Below, in pieces: positions 19,930-31,743 of a stretch of 64,000 bases of DNA. The notes under the pieces are model-generated. The model was not told where the DNA came from and ran no database searches. It saw nothing but the letters and a program-made list of their open reading frames with translations. A program made the position numbers and the translations under genes. Each line of letters starts with the position of its first letter. The stretch's first letter is position 1. Origin of the DNA: Heterobasidion occidentale (taxonomy: Eukaryota; Basidiomycota; Agaricomycetes; Russulales; Bondarzewiaceae); assembly GCA_039111635.1 (NCBI GenBank), contig JBCAQO010000009.1:1958769-2022768 (forward strand), written 5' to 3'.

Positions 19930-22637
19930 ATGACCGAGCCAGAGTCTCCTACTGTTGGTACTAGCGGTAGAACATCAGCGAAACGTCCCCGACAAGCGCT
20001 GAATTGTAAGCCTTGCAGGAATAGCAAGCTCAAGTGTGACAGGTTCGTCAGCCGTGTTCTCTCGCTTAATTGCCCACGCGTCGCATCGTTCGTCCACTCA
20101 TATTCTTGCTTATGCGGTAGGAAGCGCCCGTGCTCTTCATGCATTTTGAGAGGTATAGATTCTAATTTGATCCGTAGCACGATGTGTACTCTAATCATAA
20201 CAATCAGGCCATGCTGCATTCTGCTACCAGAACGAGGGTCCATCATCTGCCCACGACAATAAATCTAAGTATGTCCATCCGTCCGATACTGATGCCTCCT
20301 TTCTCACGATTACCATTAGACCCCACCGTATTGTAAATTCGAAGTTTGAATTCAAGAGAATTCAACAGTCCCTTGCCTCTCTGCAGGCGCATGTTCTACG
20401 ACTCGAGGCCTCCTGGACTCCCGCGCCTGACCATTCGTCGATCCGAGACGGTACACAGGAGCAAAAATCTTCCTCGCCTGATGTCTCGAACAGTCTCAGC
20501 CCCGGCATGACTGGGCACTTGACCCACCGTGGCTTCTATACTGGCCCCACAACTTCCATTTCATATCTTGAATCAGTGCGTATCACCCCGTTGTTGTCGT
20601 GACTTCCTAATGGTCATTTGTAGATCTCATCTCTCAGTGACGAGGGCGACGGAGACATAAGCAATGTCCATGAGGATATCCTTCCTACGAAGATTCCTCT
20701 GGATTATGAAGCCGACATCGACCTCATATCTCAACTTCCGACATTGAGCGTTATCGACAGCCTCGTTGACTACTACTTCGAATATTGCACCTGGATACTC
20801 TCTGTCGTTCATCAACCTTCATTCTTAGAAGCGTGGGCCGAATACAAGTCCGGAAAATCTGCTAATCGGGTTGTGCTGGCGACCGTATGCGCTATCATGG
20901 CGGAAACACTCTGTGATCTTCCCGAGTCTCATCCTATTATCGACCGTCTCACAGAAAGTCGCGAGAGCCTACGTATTCGATACTACAACATCATGCGGAG
21001 TGCATTGCACAGATATCAGCTGGAGACCAATGCTTACAGTATGGAACTTGTCGAGCTGCTGCTTATCAGGTCACAGGTCCTGATGCGGTCGAACATACAT
21101 AACGAGGAAATTTGGCGGGTAAGTAGGGAGTTCGTCGCTGTTGGCACCGCTATGGGTCTGCACAGGGAACCAGGTACCGGAATGCCGATAGATGTCGCGG
21201 AGAGACGGAGATGGGCATGGTGGCATATCGTTGGGATGGAGAGGTGAGCGGCCCACCATGTCGTCGATTCATACATCCTTGGTCATCATCTACTATGCGA
21301 TATTTTGGAGATGGCAGGCATTCACATTCGGGAGACCACCATCTATCGCCTCGCATCACTTCGACACAAGATACCCATCTGTCTGTGATCCTTCTGTAGA
21401 CTCAACAGGGCGCCTGTTTGTTCCCAACTTTGCACTCTTTCGGCTTGCACATCTTCTGGGGAATATCATAGACGATATGCTTTCCCTCCGTCCCGTTCCC
21501 TACAACAAGGTCATCGCACATGATAAAAACCTCCAAGAATGGCTTGACAGCCTACCTCCGGAGCTCAATCTCGATGACGATGCACTTGCTCATAGTCTCT
21601 GCTCCCCAATCACGGCAGTATGCCGCTTTGGTGCCCAAAGCGTCTACATCAGGTCGATTTTCCTCCATATTCGCTTCGCCATGCATGAGCCATACGTCAT
21701 CGCAGCGCATCAATCTCCTGACATGACTCAAAACTGGGGTATTGCTATAGATGCTGCCGAGAGCTTGATCTCACTCGCCTTGCAGGGGCGTCCAGAGTTC
21801 TTGAATAATGCCTCGCCCGCAGTTGCAGGGTATATGATCTTTGGTCCTATCCACATTTTTTCTGCTGCAATGTTCTTCACCCGTCTCCTCAGCGATAAAC
21901 CAGACATGTCCGAATCCGCGCGTTTGAGGCGAAATATTCACAAGGCTATTTCCACGTTGGAACGCCTTGACCATTTGCCCATGTCGAAGAAAGCCTCCGT
22001 GATTCTCAAGGAGTTGGGGCCGTTGTATTCAGAGGAATATGGCCGAGAGTGCATGGAGTCTCGGTTGCAGACGAAAGCTAAAGTCCTCTCGAAGGTGAAG
22101 AATCTGGATTTTCCCTATGACTCATCTTCCCACACCAGGCCAGTTGGCACCGACATGGTGACGTCTCCTACCGTGCAGACATACGATACCCCACTTTCCA
22201 TTGGCTCCGACTCGCCTCACGCATCGAGTCTCCTCAGACAATCTTCGATGACGATGCCCTCGTCGTTCTCGCTGTTGTCAGACAAATCATCTTCGGCTGA
22301 TCGACCTTCAGGCGAGGCTACTTTTTTGGATATGGCTATGTCGATGGCCAGTGATGTGGTCTCCGAGTCATCGTCAATTCTAGGGATGCACATAGCCCAA
22401 TCAGCATGTTCGCCCTCAGGAGAGTCATCTTCGTCCTCCCCCCTCACCCACATGTCGGCGTGGCTCCAGTCACAACCATGTATCACCAGCTTTGGTGATC
22501 TCGGCGATGGGGTAGAGGCAGGGCTAAGTATGCGCTCAATGGATGAAAGAAGTGTATGGGGCGCCTCCATAGGCTTCGCACACGGGGAGCTTGCAGAATT
22601 TCTAGATGAGATTCAACGAAACATGCCCGCGAACTAG
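19930..22637 (+). CDS. Zn2Cys6 fungal-specific transcription factor
   Basis: Nuclear DNA-binding regulator. Six exons (19930-20042, 20121-20152, 20208-20268, 20320-20575, 20624-21243, 21311-22637) give 802 aa with every junction in frame. Residues ~26-54 hold the binuclear zinc cluster, pattern CKPCRNSKLKC...RPCSSC...FC (C-x2-C-x6-C-x5-C-x2-C-x8-C), interrupted by two introns. A coiled-coil-like linker follows (FKRIQQSLASLQAHVLRLEA). The middle domain (LVDYYFEYCTWILSVVHQPS to RRRWAWWHIVGMERWQAFTF, then GRPPSI) is the fungal transcription-factor domain. The C-terminus is serine-rich and of low complexity, possibly an activation region. The target genes are unknown; position between laccase and a mitochondrial gene is not evidence of pathway control. 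Confidence 0.92.
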
Positions 22638-22908
22638 TCAATGTGAATCGGCTTGTATCAAGCTCACTTCCCACCGATACTGTAGATACGTTAATGAAAA
22701 ACTTCATGTTTTTTTCGTGAGCCGCACATTTCCAGGGTAATTGAGATAAACGCCCACATTGCGGTGGCCGGAGTCCCCGAGAATGTCACCCAAATTGGGC
22801 GTCGCGTTGCAGAACGCTTTCAAAGTTGCGCGCTGCTTGCTCTTCCACTTTGCTAGGCTCTGTCCCTGTTCTGCTCGTCGTCGCCATCGCCATCGCCGCC
22901 TTTTACAG
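22638..22908. other. Short intergenic region
   Basis: No gene seen. It ends TTTTACAG immediately before the next ATG, which may be the acceptor of a 5' UTR intron. Confidence 0.4.
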
Positions 22909-23933
22909 ATGTCGAGAGGTCTTCGATGCTTAAAATTGGCTAGCCACGCGCTGGACGCAGTCAAATCGAGACCTGCATTGACTGCTCGGGCCCCGTCGGG
23001 TGAGTTCAAAATATCCTCCATCCAGCTAACAGCGCGTTTATTTCCCCAAAGTCACAGCTCGTCGGCGGACATTACATGCCCTTTCTATTCATGATTCGCA
23101 TCATTCCGTGCCGGAGGCGCTACCGCACAGCTCGATGTCCACGTCGACACCGTCTACCGCGTCCGGTTCTTCCGATTCGCCGCTGGCGCACCACCTCAAC
23201 ACCCTCTTTGCGCCCCTAGACTTCAATCAGGAGCTCTCGCAGCGCATATTAACGCACATGAGTCACAAAGAGGCTGTTCAGGGTCACAACGCTCGATTTA
23301 GTTTCATGGGTACGTCTTTTACTACAAGCAGTTTTTCCTTGCTTGATTGTGCTGAACCCTCTTCCTGCTCGCTATACTATGTCCATCATACGGAACTTCC
23401 CATACAATCCAAATTACTCATGTCCAGGCCGTCGCGTGCTCCACTCTTATCTCCTTCTCTTCTTGCATTCGTCCCCTGCATCGGCACCTTCACTCGATTA
23501 CGAGGACGTTGCCTCGCGTGCACTCAACACTTACATACTCGGCGAGTTTGTTGCACCCCAATGGGCATTGGGTGATGTTATACGGTGGACGCCTGCCCGT
23601 CCAATTGAAGACAAGGGTCTCACGTCCCTGAAGGGCATTGGTCTATATAAGGTGCATGGCACAGTGGTAGAAGCAGTCATGGGCGGAGTTTTCCACCAGT
23701 TTGTACGCATTCTGTTCTCTTGCATTCACATATTCCATGACCCCAGATATATCATGAACTCACTTTATATATTTCAGGGTGGATCGGTCGCACATAGGTT
23801 ATTTCACACACGACTGCTCCCCCACATTCTGCTACCGGGGCGATCAGAAGGATTGCACGACTCGTTCCATGAACATGCATTGGCGACGTGCGAGAAGATG
23901 GGTGGGGCCAATGGACCATTGGTGCTATCATAG
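22909..23933 (+). CDS. RNase III-fold mitochondrial large-subunit ribosomal protein (mL57/mL44 type)
   Basis: Four exons (22909-22999, 23052-23309, 23428-23702, 23778-23933) encode 259 aa. The N-terminus (MSRGLRCLKLASHALDAVKS, then more Arg/Ser) reads as a mitochondrial targeting peptide and would be missed if the later Met at 23135 were used. The fold is that of a catalytically dead RNase III domain: NARFSFMGRRVLHSYLLLFL, LGEFVAPQWALGDVIRW, VHGTVVEAVMGGVFHQFGGS, VAHRLFHTRLLPHIL. The acidic catalytic residues of true RNase III are not in place, as in fungal mitoribosomal paralogues. The length fits mL57 (yeast Mrpl15) better than mL44, but I cannot separate them with certainty. Confidence 0.75.
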
Positions 23934-24363
23934 CTATAGACTAAAAGTACAGCGGTCGGTAATATATATGCCAGCTTTCGCCCGTAATATATTCCGTCAG
24001 TCATCCAGCACTTTAGCAAAATTTAGGCAGCGCTGACGCGTGGAATCTGTCGTAGTATATCTAGATCGCTTTTCATCGTGATCACTGTTGCAAGGTATAA
24101 ACCTCTGGGTCTAAGGTGGGTTCAGCTCTGAACATATTGAAGATGGCATGCTGTCGGGGCACTATTCCCGTGATATTCACTTCCACGCCGAGCAATCACC
24201 CAAATCATCGATTGACATGTACCACTATGTGCAAATGCCTTGTCAGGGGTTTTCTGAATTTCAAAACCGAGAAGTCAGCGAAACTAAGTGTGGGTGCAAG
24301 CTTTTCAGATCTAACACAGAGGTTCTGAGCGACATTATACATTCTTCGTAGCAATGTTTGAGA
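23934..24363. other. Convergent 3' intergenic region
   Basis: Lies between the stops of a plus-strand and a minus-strand gene. No coding or structural feature seen. Confidence 0.4.
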
Positions 24364-25678
24364 TTATGCTGCAGTCTTCGTCTCATTGGCGAAAGGCCAA
24401 TCTGTGTAACCCTCCGATACCGTGTGGGCGTAAAAGGCGTTACGGTCATACATCGTGAGAGGAATATCTTCCTTCAGCCTCAAAACGAGGTCAGGCTGTG
24501 ACGATTGGTCAGAATGTCTGTGTAGACAAGGGTGATTGAGAGACCCACATTAGATATGAAGAACCGTCCAAAGACGACGAGCGTGTGGTCCGTCTTCGCC
24601 GCCTTCAGGGCATCCTCCCTTTTATATCCCCCAGCGGTGAGATACACTTTGGACCCCCAAAGCTTCCGAAACACTTCGTTGGTCTGCCCTTGTTTAATCT
24701 CTATATCCACGGCACCATAGATACGAGGCTCGACGAGGTGGATGTAGCCGAAATCGGGGTATCGATCGCGAATGGTTGCGATCATATATGAGAACGTGGG
24801 GATAGGGTCCTTCATGCACATATCTGAATTATGTCGCAATGAGCACAGATATCGCCTTCCAACGTTCAAAACGAATAGCTAACCTTGGAACTCGCTCCAC
24901 GGGCTGAAGCGAATGCCCACAACATTCTCGCCCACAGCTTTCGTGACAGCATCGATGACTTCTAATCCGAATCTGGCCCGGTTCTCGATGGAACCACCAT
25001 ATTCATCTGTGCGATTGTTCGAGACGTCTTGGAGGAACTGATCGGGCAAGTATCCGTTGGCGTTGTGAATTTCGACCCCGTCGAACCCCGCTTTGTGAAC
25101 CGCGTTCGAGGCTGCGGTCGCGTAGAGTTGGACGTATTCCTTGATCTCATCCACGGCCAATGAGTGAGGTGCAAGGTCTTGACCTTCTATTTTGACATTC
25201 CCCAACGAGACTAGCTGAATATTCCCAGACGAGACACACTTGAAGGAGGGATCCTCGAGCACAAGCTGAGCGGGATCCGCTGCACGCCCGAGGGCCCAGA
25301 GCTGTAGGTAGATGAAGGAGCCTTTAGCGTGTACAGCGTCCGCAACCTGATCGTCCCGCATAAGAACAAAACAATGAGCTACTTCACGTCAACATCAACG
25401 CAACATCGTACCTTTTTCCAAGCCGCAATCTGTTCATCAGACCAAATTCCAGGGACGTCGGCGTATCCTCCAGCCTGAGGAGCGATGAAAGCCGGTTCTG
25501 AGATGATCAGCGTGCCTGGGACGCTCGCGCGTTGGACATAATATTTCACGGCCAAATCGGTGGGAACATGTTGCGCATTTGCGCGGAAACGCGTCATGGG
25601 AGCCATGACTATGCGGTGTTGGAGTTTGGCATTTCCAACTGTCAAGGGCTGGAAAAGCTGAGGGGAAGGGCTCGACAT
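24364..25678 (-). CDS. Old Yellow Enzyme family NADH:flavin oxidoreductase
   Basis: FMN-dependent ene-reductase that reduces activated C=C bonds, probably cytosolic. Four exons (25678-25412, 25346-24884, 24823-24549, 24495-24364) encode 378 aa, the normal OYE length, with all junctions GT-AG and in frame. Motifs in order: [20 protein letters not shown] and MTRFRA (FMN pocket), [11 protein letters not shown] (Gln near the flavin), [19 protein letters not shown] (His/Asn substrate pair and Tyr proton donor), [17 protein letters not shown] (family signature), [10 protein letters not shown] and [17 protein letters not shown] (phosphate binding). It looks intact. The physiological substrate cannot be told from sequence. 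Confidence 0.93.
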
Positions 25679-25748
25679 GGGCACAAAGAGAAGATGATGG
25701 CGGTGTGAAATGCAGATGACTTGTGCAGGTCGCCAGACAGTCTGTCGA

Positions 25749-25755
25749 TTATATA
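25749..25755 (-). promoter_or_regulatory. TATA box of the OYE gene
   Basis: The minus strand reads TATATAA about 70 bp upstream of the ATG at 25678. Confidence 0.5.
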
Positions 25756-26629
25756 GGAATTTTTGAGCCCTATGAATCATGATGTTTGATTTGACGACGA
25801 TTAGCGACGATTCCAGATAGGAGAGAGCATACCGCCGACTCAGGGCCGTGGAGATCAGCAAAGTCGGCCAGATCACCAATTGTCGAGTTCTTCTCCGAAG
25901 TCCGTTGTCGATCTGATGTACTCATGGCAAGGGTCTCACCAACGCATCGCATTGTATGCAGTAATATACACCTGGCTCGGTTATCACACCATGTTGATGC
26001 TGAGCGCTGAGCGCTAATCAACTAATCGCTGCGCGCCAATCGTTGAGTCTTGAGTGAATTTGCAGCCGCATCATGAAGCGACTCCTATATATCAGTCGGA
26101 AAGCGTGAGCGGGCGTTTCACGACCTCTGATTTCATTTAAGAAGTGCTGCACTTAGTCTCATGGCATATCTTGACTCAAGCGCAGAAAATCATGGAGTCC
26201 TTGTGAATGCGCATTGCAAACGGCGGGTGGATGATCGATGATAACCGTGCTGCAAGCTCGGAGCTAGCAGACGAGAGCATTTATATGACAGCATATGTCC
26301 GTCTGCTGCGAATTGCCAGTATTGCCTTCAAAAGTTCGTGGTGGAGAGGATGCCAGCAGAGAAGCCAGTGTAGCTCTTCGCGTCTTCGCCGGGGCAGGGC
26401 TACTTGGGCGACGGCAAGCTCGAGATGCTATGGGATTTTGGGTTTTCCGTAAGCTGGCACAGTTTCGCAAATTGCACTGAAGTGTCGCAGAACGACTGTG
26501 GAACAGCTGTCAGCGATGGGGACGGAGAGATTTTACTGGTAAGGATATTTTGTCAAGGCGGGGCACTCGGGCCGGTGAAGCCTTGACCCCAGACCCGGCA
26601 GCTGCCGAAGGTCATTACCCCGCACTCCA
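25756..26629. other. Divergent intergenic region, no gene supported
   Basis: About 0.9 kb between the divergently transcribed OYE and E2 genes. Only short ORFs without domains are present. It must contain the E2 promoter. Confidence 0.5.
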
Positions 26630-28391
26630 ATGCTGCTCCTCCGTTCATCGCGTCGTCTTCTCGGTCGTCCAGCCTTCCGTTCTCACTTTCACTCCTCTCA
26701 ATCAATTTGGGCTACGCGTAAAGTCCTTCAGAAGTTCAAGCTCGCCGATATTGGAGAGGGAATCACAGAATGCGAGGTCATAAAGTGGTCAGTTCATGGT
26801 CCGGCCGTGATCCGCTCAGTCCATACCCTCCAGCATCCATGAATTTACGCTGCGAATTTCCATCTGCAGGAGTGTAACACCATCAGGGAACATCAGCGCA
26901 TTCGATCCTCTCTGCGAGGTACAGAGTGATAAAGCTAGTGTTGAAATCACCAGCCCTTTCGACGGAACGGTGAAGGAGATTCTAGTCCAAGAGGGAGAGG
27001 TGGCGAAGGTCGGCGAAGATCTCTGCATAATAGAAGTTGATGAAGAGGTGTCCGGTGAAGAAACGCCGCTGTCAGAACCAGCGCGCCCTCCCCCTCACCA
27101 GGTTCAGGAAACTATCGACTCTGCTGATCATGCGTCCTCGGGTGATGGCGTTTCATCACCACCACAAATTCAGGGCGACGCTTCTCAACCTTCTGAGCCG
27201 CGCCGGTCTCATCCACTCGATCCTAACCGCGCAGAGCAAGCGTTTGTGAAGAACACGAAGGATGTTCTCGCTTTACCTGCAGTACGGCATTTCGCACGTC
27301 TGAGTGGCGTCGACTTGTCTCTGCTTGCTCCCGGGAGTGGAAAGAATGGGAGGATTGAGAAGTCGGATGTCGAGGGATATCTTTCTCGTGGGAAGCAGGC
27401 GGCAAGCACACAGACGAGGGCCCGTGAAGCAGTCTCTTTGGAGGAAGACGTCGTCGTCGAACTTGGGAGGACAAGATATGGCATGTGGAAGGCTATGACG
27501 AAGGTCGGTTCATCTAAGATTTCAATGTCATCTGGCAGCTCACTTGAATCTTTAGAGCCTGGAGATACCTCATTTCGGGTAAGCAATGATTTAGGTTGTG
27601 TCCCGGCGCATCGCTAATCCTTTCGTAGTTATTCAACTTATCTAGATTTGACGGCTTTGCACAATATCCTGCCCATATTAAATGCCCACATTCCAGAACA
27701 CTATCTACCAGCTCCTTCTACTCCGCCCCCCTTGGCCTCAGTCTCTCCTACATCGCTATATCCTCCACCTTGTCCACCGCCTGTTCCAGACACAGGAAGG
27801 TACACGAAATTAACTTACTTGCCCATCCTCTTGAAGACCCTGTCCAAGGCTATGGTAGAATGGCCGTTACTACGCTCCTCCATCACACCAACAGCATCTT
27901 CTCTTCCGCCCAATGTCAAGCCCACGATCACCATTCGCCCCCACGCCGACATCAGCATCGCTCTCTCTACCCCTACAGGTCTCTACACACCTACGCTCCA
28001 GCGCGTCGACACGCACTCAATATACGCGCTTGCCTCGTCGCTCAAACACCTCTCTCACCTTGGCAGACAGGTCCCAAGCGGCCTCACCCTCGCTGAGCTC
28101 CCCAAGCGCGGGGGGACGCTGACCGTCTCGAACGTCGGCGCGATCGGTGCGGGCGAATTCGCCGCGCCCGTGCTTGTGCCCGGCGGCGGAGTAGCTATCG
28201 TAGCTCTCGGGCGTGCGCGCTGGGAGTGGGACGTTAATCGTGGAGACGGGAAGGGTGAGCGACGGCTCAAGGTCGGTGTTAGTTGGAGCGCGGATCACCG
28301 TGTTGTGGAGGGCGCAGAGCTGGCGGCGTTTGTTGAATGCTGGAGAGCATACGTCGAGCAACCTGAACGGATGATTGCAGAGGGTGTGTGA
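26630..28391 (+). CDS. Branched-chain alpha-keto acid dehydrogenase E2 (lipoamide acyltransferase)
   Basis: Mitochondrial matrix core enzyme of valine/leucine/isoleucine catabolism, transferring acyl groups from lipoyl-lysine to CoA. Four exons (26630-26787, 26870-27503, 27556-27578 of only 23 nt, 27629-28391) encode 525 aa. Order: mitochondrial presequence (MLLLRSSRRLLGRPAFRSHF); lipoyl domain (KLADIGEGITECEVIKWSV, modified Lys in VQSDKASVEI); peripheral subunit-binding domain (ALPAVRHFARLSGVDLSLLA, GRIEKSDVEGYL); catalytic domain (SLEIPHFGYSTYLDLTALHN, GTLTVSNVGAIGAGEFAAPV, SWSADHRVVEGAELAAF). The catalytic HxxxDG motif reads HRVVEG, Asp replaced by Glu. The BCKDH assignment over the pyruvate or 2-oxoglutarate E2 rests on KWSV...FDPLCEVQSDKA. 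Confidence 0.92.
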
Positions 28392-28953
28392 GATTCTGTT
28401 GTGTGATTGCTCTGCAGCCAGAGTTGTGTACTTTATACCGAATAAATTCAATATTCCCTGGAAGTGATCTCAAATGTCGATGAAGGAGAATTTGCCAGCG
28501 ACTGTTTTTTCTCACCTCCTCACTCGCGAGTATTTACCCAAGACTTGGTTCCAGTATCGTCATACACCGACTTTAGCTCCAGGTTTGTCCTCGCTCTTTA
28601 GATGTATTTCGGATGGCGGGAGTTGTTGAGCGTCCGGCAAATGCCGAATCCCTTGATCTCAGCGGCACTGCCACGGTTCCGCACCGTGGTCTGTCCTGTG
28701 CTGAACAACCACCGCATTCGCACTGAAGATTGATATGTTTGAAAAATGCATGAATCAAGGATCCGGATCAGCAGCCGGAGATACAAGCTACGAGTTGCTG
28801 CTATAGGCTGCTTACAGAGGAGGTTCGTCGATTCGGGTCCTGCCGGCGAGCTTCGAGGCGGCGTCTTTCAGTGGAACTTGAGATGCCTGTTCTGCCTTCT
28901 ACACTCCTTCTACCACCCAGTACTTTTTTCATTCCTGATACCAATCTCTCACG
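28392..28953. other. Intergenic; promoter side of paralogue A
   Basis: No gene. Stretches from about 28690 to 28880 resemble the regions upstream of paralogues B and C (for example GCTGAACAACCA in A and C, CGGGTCCTGCCG in A and B), so the duplicated unit included upstream sequence. Confidence 0.5.
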
Positions 28954-30539
28954 ATGGACATGGAGGCAATCGACCAAGTTATTAAGGTGAAGAGGAAAGC
29001 GACACAGATGGAGAAGGAGCTCGCCGCGCTGAAAGCTCAGCTGAAGGATATCCCTACGTGGACCAGGCTTTCCTCGACCGATCCATATCTTTCGCAGATC
29101 AAGATTGAATGGGATCCCGAGGTGCTTCGCTCATAAATTATCAAAATCGTTGTTTTTGTGCTGATATTCGGAGCTATTGCTTAGGTGCAACAACGCAAAG
29201 ATGAAGAAGCTGAAGCACGACGCCGCCGACAACCTACTGTCCCGGTAACAATCGACCTTCGGACTCCAGAAGTGGTATGTGACGATTCTTCAACAAATCT
29301 GGATCTCACACGGAAATCTCTGCAGGAGACAAGGCCTGACACTCCGGAAGAGGGAGACACATCGAGGTACAAGACAAAATATAAAGCCTTCAAGCAAGCC
29401 TATCGAGAACATACGACGGTATGAGCCATAGTATTTTACATCGACTACTCTCATACTGATGAAGCAGATCATCCGAGACCTGTGCACCCGCTTGGAAGAA
29501 GCTGAAGCAGAGAAGGAGGCAGCAAGGACAACGGCTTCTGCTACACAAAAAGTTTTCTTTCCTCCTCTTCTTTTCCAGAACATTGTGATTCACAATGCTA
29601 TCGACAGATATATGTGGAAGCTGCGACAGCAACCGATGTATATGATCCGAAATCATGGACGCGTTATGTCGCCGACTGGTTTCACACACCCCATGCAAAT
29701 ATCTTACAATGGCCAGATTTGCATTGCATGAAACCATTTTTTGATGGAACATTCCAAGAACCTCTGGTGTGTCGCTCTCTCAATTAAGATTGATTAAGTT
29801 GAAATACCTCTCTAAAATACATACAAGGCCTGGAAAACACATGCGTATGCGACTCAATCATTGATTGCATGACAGAAAGTTCCCGCTGATTTTCCTTTCT
29901 CAGCTCCACGGATGGTTTCCTCAACCTGAATTGTTCCGAGATTCTGTTTCACCCCTCTGACATCAATCGTGGTTTGGTGGTCCTGCCAGTTTACTGGTTT
30001 TGCCCGAAAGGGATCAACCGAAAGGAGCGAAATTATCATTGGGAATTAGATTCTACGGCTCCAGCAAGAGGTCAAGTGCGGGATGTATTCGTTCGCCGCG
30101 ATCAAGTATCTTGGATCTATCTTGGAGAATATCAATGCGACTTCAGCGACGTGATGGATCTGAATCACATACCTTTCGTGAGCCAATTATTCAATCAAAC
30201 GATATACAAGGTATTAGCCTGATTATCATCCTTATCTAGGTGAACCATGAACACATCATCCAAAACGCCATCATACAGAAGAACCAAGCCTCCCATGTCT
30301 CAGAAGAGATGATAAAGTGCATGTACGCTGCCGGCATACTCAAGGTCCAGTGCTTCGGTCTCCGATGCATTGGGTTCAATGAGGAGCTGGATCGGCAATT
30401 GCACAACAAAGGTGGAAAAAGCGGCTCTGCGGCTCCTCAATCGTCGACAAAGACAGCAGGCCGGAAGCGCAAGTCGGGAGCTGAGCATGAGGGCCCGAAG
30501 CCGAAAAAGAAGAAGGTGACTCAAGACGCTGAGGAGTAA
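28954..30539 (+). CDS. Paralogue A: coiled-coil protein with DUF6697-like domain
   Basis: Function unknown. Seven exons can be joined in frame (28954-29121, 29185-29418, 29468-29551, 29608-29766, 29828-29844, 29904-30177, 30240-30539) to 411 aa. The N-terminus MDMEAIDQVIKVKRKATQME is charged and helical, followed by the invariant WTRLSSTDPYLSQIKIEWDP and a Glu/Arg/Lys-rich coiled coil (LCTRLEEAEAEKEAART). The C-terminal half has the pattern RDVFVRRDQVSWIYLGEYQC, then AAGILKVQCFGLRCIGFNEE, resembling the Agaricomycete DUF6697 family (from memory). The tail PKPKKKKV is a basic nuclear-localisation-like patch. Two paralogues are in this window (B and C). Alternative splicing of exon 2 is possible. 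Confidence 0.68.
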
Positions 30540-30540
30540 A

Positions 30541-30628
30541 CGTCACAGTTCATTTCGTTAGACGATGAGCTTCATGATCTTGAATTCTGGCAGAATGAGT
30601 CTATCATTTTTGGCATTGAATAAGAATC
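30541..30628 (+). repeat. 88-bp repeat, copy 1
   Basis: Near-identical to 61289-61376 (same strand), from CGTCAC through GACGATGAGCTTCATGATC to GAATAAGAATC. It starts one base after the stop codon of paralogue A. Confidence 0.85.
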
Positions 30629-30892
30629 CCATTTGTCAGCCGCGGCTCGCGTTGCGAAAAAGCAACTGGCATCGTCATAAGTACCTTGACCCCGTCAGCC
30701 AGAAGCTTCAACGTTCACTTCCACATCCAGCCTCCCTTTCGTTTTCGTCTTCCAAAACCTCCCTTCGCATTCCACAGGGTCTTTTCGATCACATTCTCGC
30801 AGAGCTGGGCATCAGGCCGTCGCCTACATGCACGACTCCGGCCGGGAACTCCGTGTTCAAGTACGTCTGTCGCTTACACTACTTCCTGCGTC

Positions 30893-31743
30893 CTGAGTGC
30901 CCCCATCGTCGAGGGCTATCGGATCGTGAGCGCCGCGGCTCTGAAGGCATTGGACGCATCTGCTGTTGATTATGGGTGCGTCGTGTGCTACCTCTATTCT
31001 GTCCGCTATGCTGACTCCACATCTTTCTCACCTCTAACCCTGCAACGTTCCGCCAAGACATCATTAACATCGCGCGGACATCCTTGTCGTCGAAAGCTTT
31101 GTCCCAAGACAAGGCCTATCTCGCAGATATTGCCGTCGATGGCGGAGAAGGGATCCTGACCATCGTGCACGCCGACTTTGAGGCCGTCGAGCGGCTCTTG
31201 CTCGTCACGGGTGGCGACATCGCAAGCACGTCCGAGCGGCCGGACTTGGTGATGCTCGGGACGTGCGACATGATCGTGGAGATCATGATCGGCGAGGCCA
31301 AGGTACGCAACGTTCATTTGATATGTTCACCCCGCATTCTTAACGCTGACGCCATCGCAGCTGATCAAATTCTCCAGCGTCGCGCCAGGCGAAGCGTGCA
31401 CGGTCGTTCTGCGCCAGCCGACGATTCAGATGGCAGATGAGGCCGAGCCGTCGTTGCACGATGCGCTCTCGCTCCTCTCGCAGACGGTGATGGAGACGCG
31501 GGTGCCGCTCCACGGCGACTGCGCGGAGATACTCTTCAGCGTCGCAGTCGAGTGCGCGCCGAAGACGGTCTGGGGCAAGAAGGCGCTCGCCGTCGAGGCA
31601 CTCGCGCACGCTCTCAGGCAGAACCCGACCATCTTAGCGGATACCGCGGGCCACGACTCTTCGGACCTTGTCTCGCGGTTGCGCGCGGCGCACTATGACG
31701 GACAGCCAGACGCGGGCCCTGGCAAGTGCTGGTGCTGCCCGTA
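30893..31743 (+). pseudogene. Truncated CCT2 (TCP-1 beta chaperonin) gene remnant
   Basis: Recognisable pieces of CCT-beta in order: PIVEGYRIVSAAALKALDAS, FRQDIINIARTSLSSKALSQ, DKAYLADIAVD, HADFEAVERLLLVTGGDIAS, RPDLVMLGTCDMIVEIMIGE, an intact intron 31304-31360, then LIKFSSVAPGEACTVVLR, EAEPSLHDALSLLSQTVMET, GKKALAVEALAHALRQNPTI, DLVSRLRAAHYDGQ and a stop. The ATP-binding N-terminus and the stretch between AVD and HADF, most of the apical domain, are missing, and the first intron has no AG acceptor (CTGCAA near 31041). Retained introns show a genomic, not retro-, copy. A full functional CCT2 must exist elsewhere since the gene is essential (established). Confidence 0.85.

Noticed and set aside
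30178..30239. Premature stop after TIYK in paralogue A, and TAG after HAIH in paralogue B
   Set aside because: Using the GTGAGCC donor after IPF in both genes removes the region as a ~62-nt intron and keeps the frame, so neither gene is truncated here.
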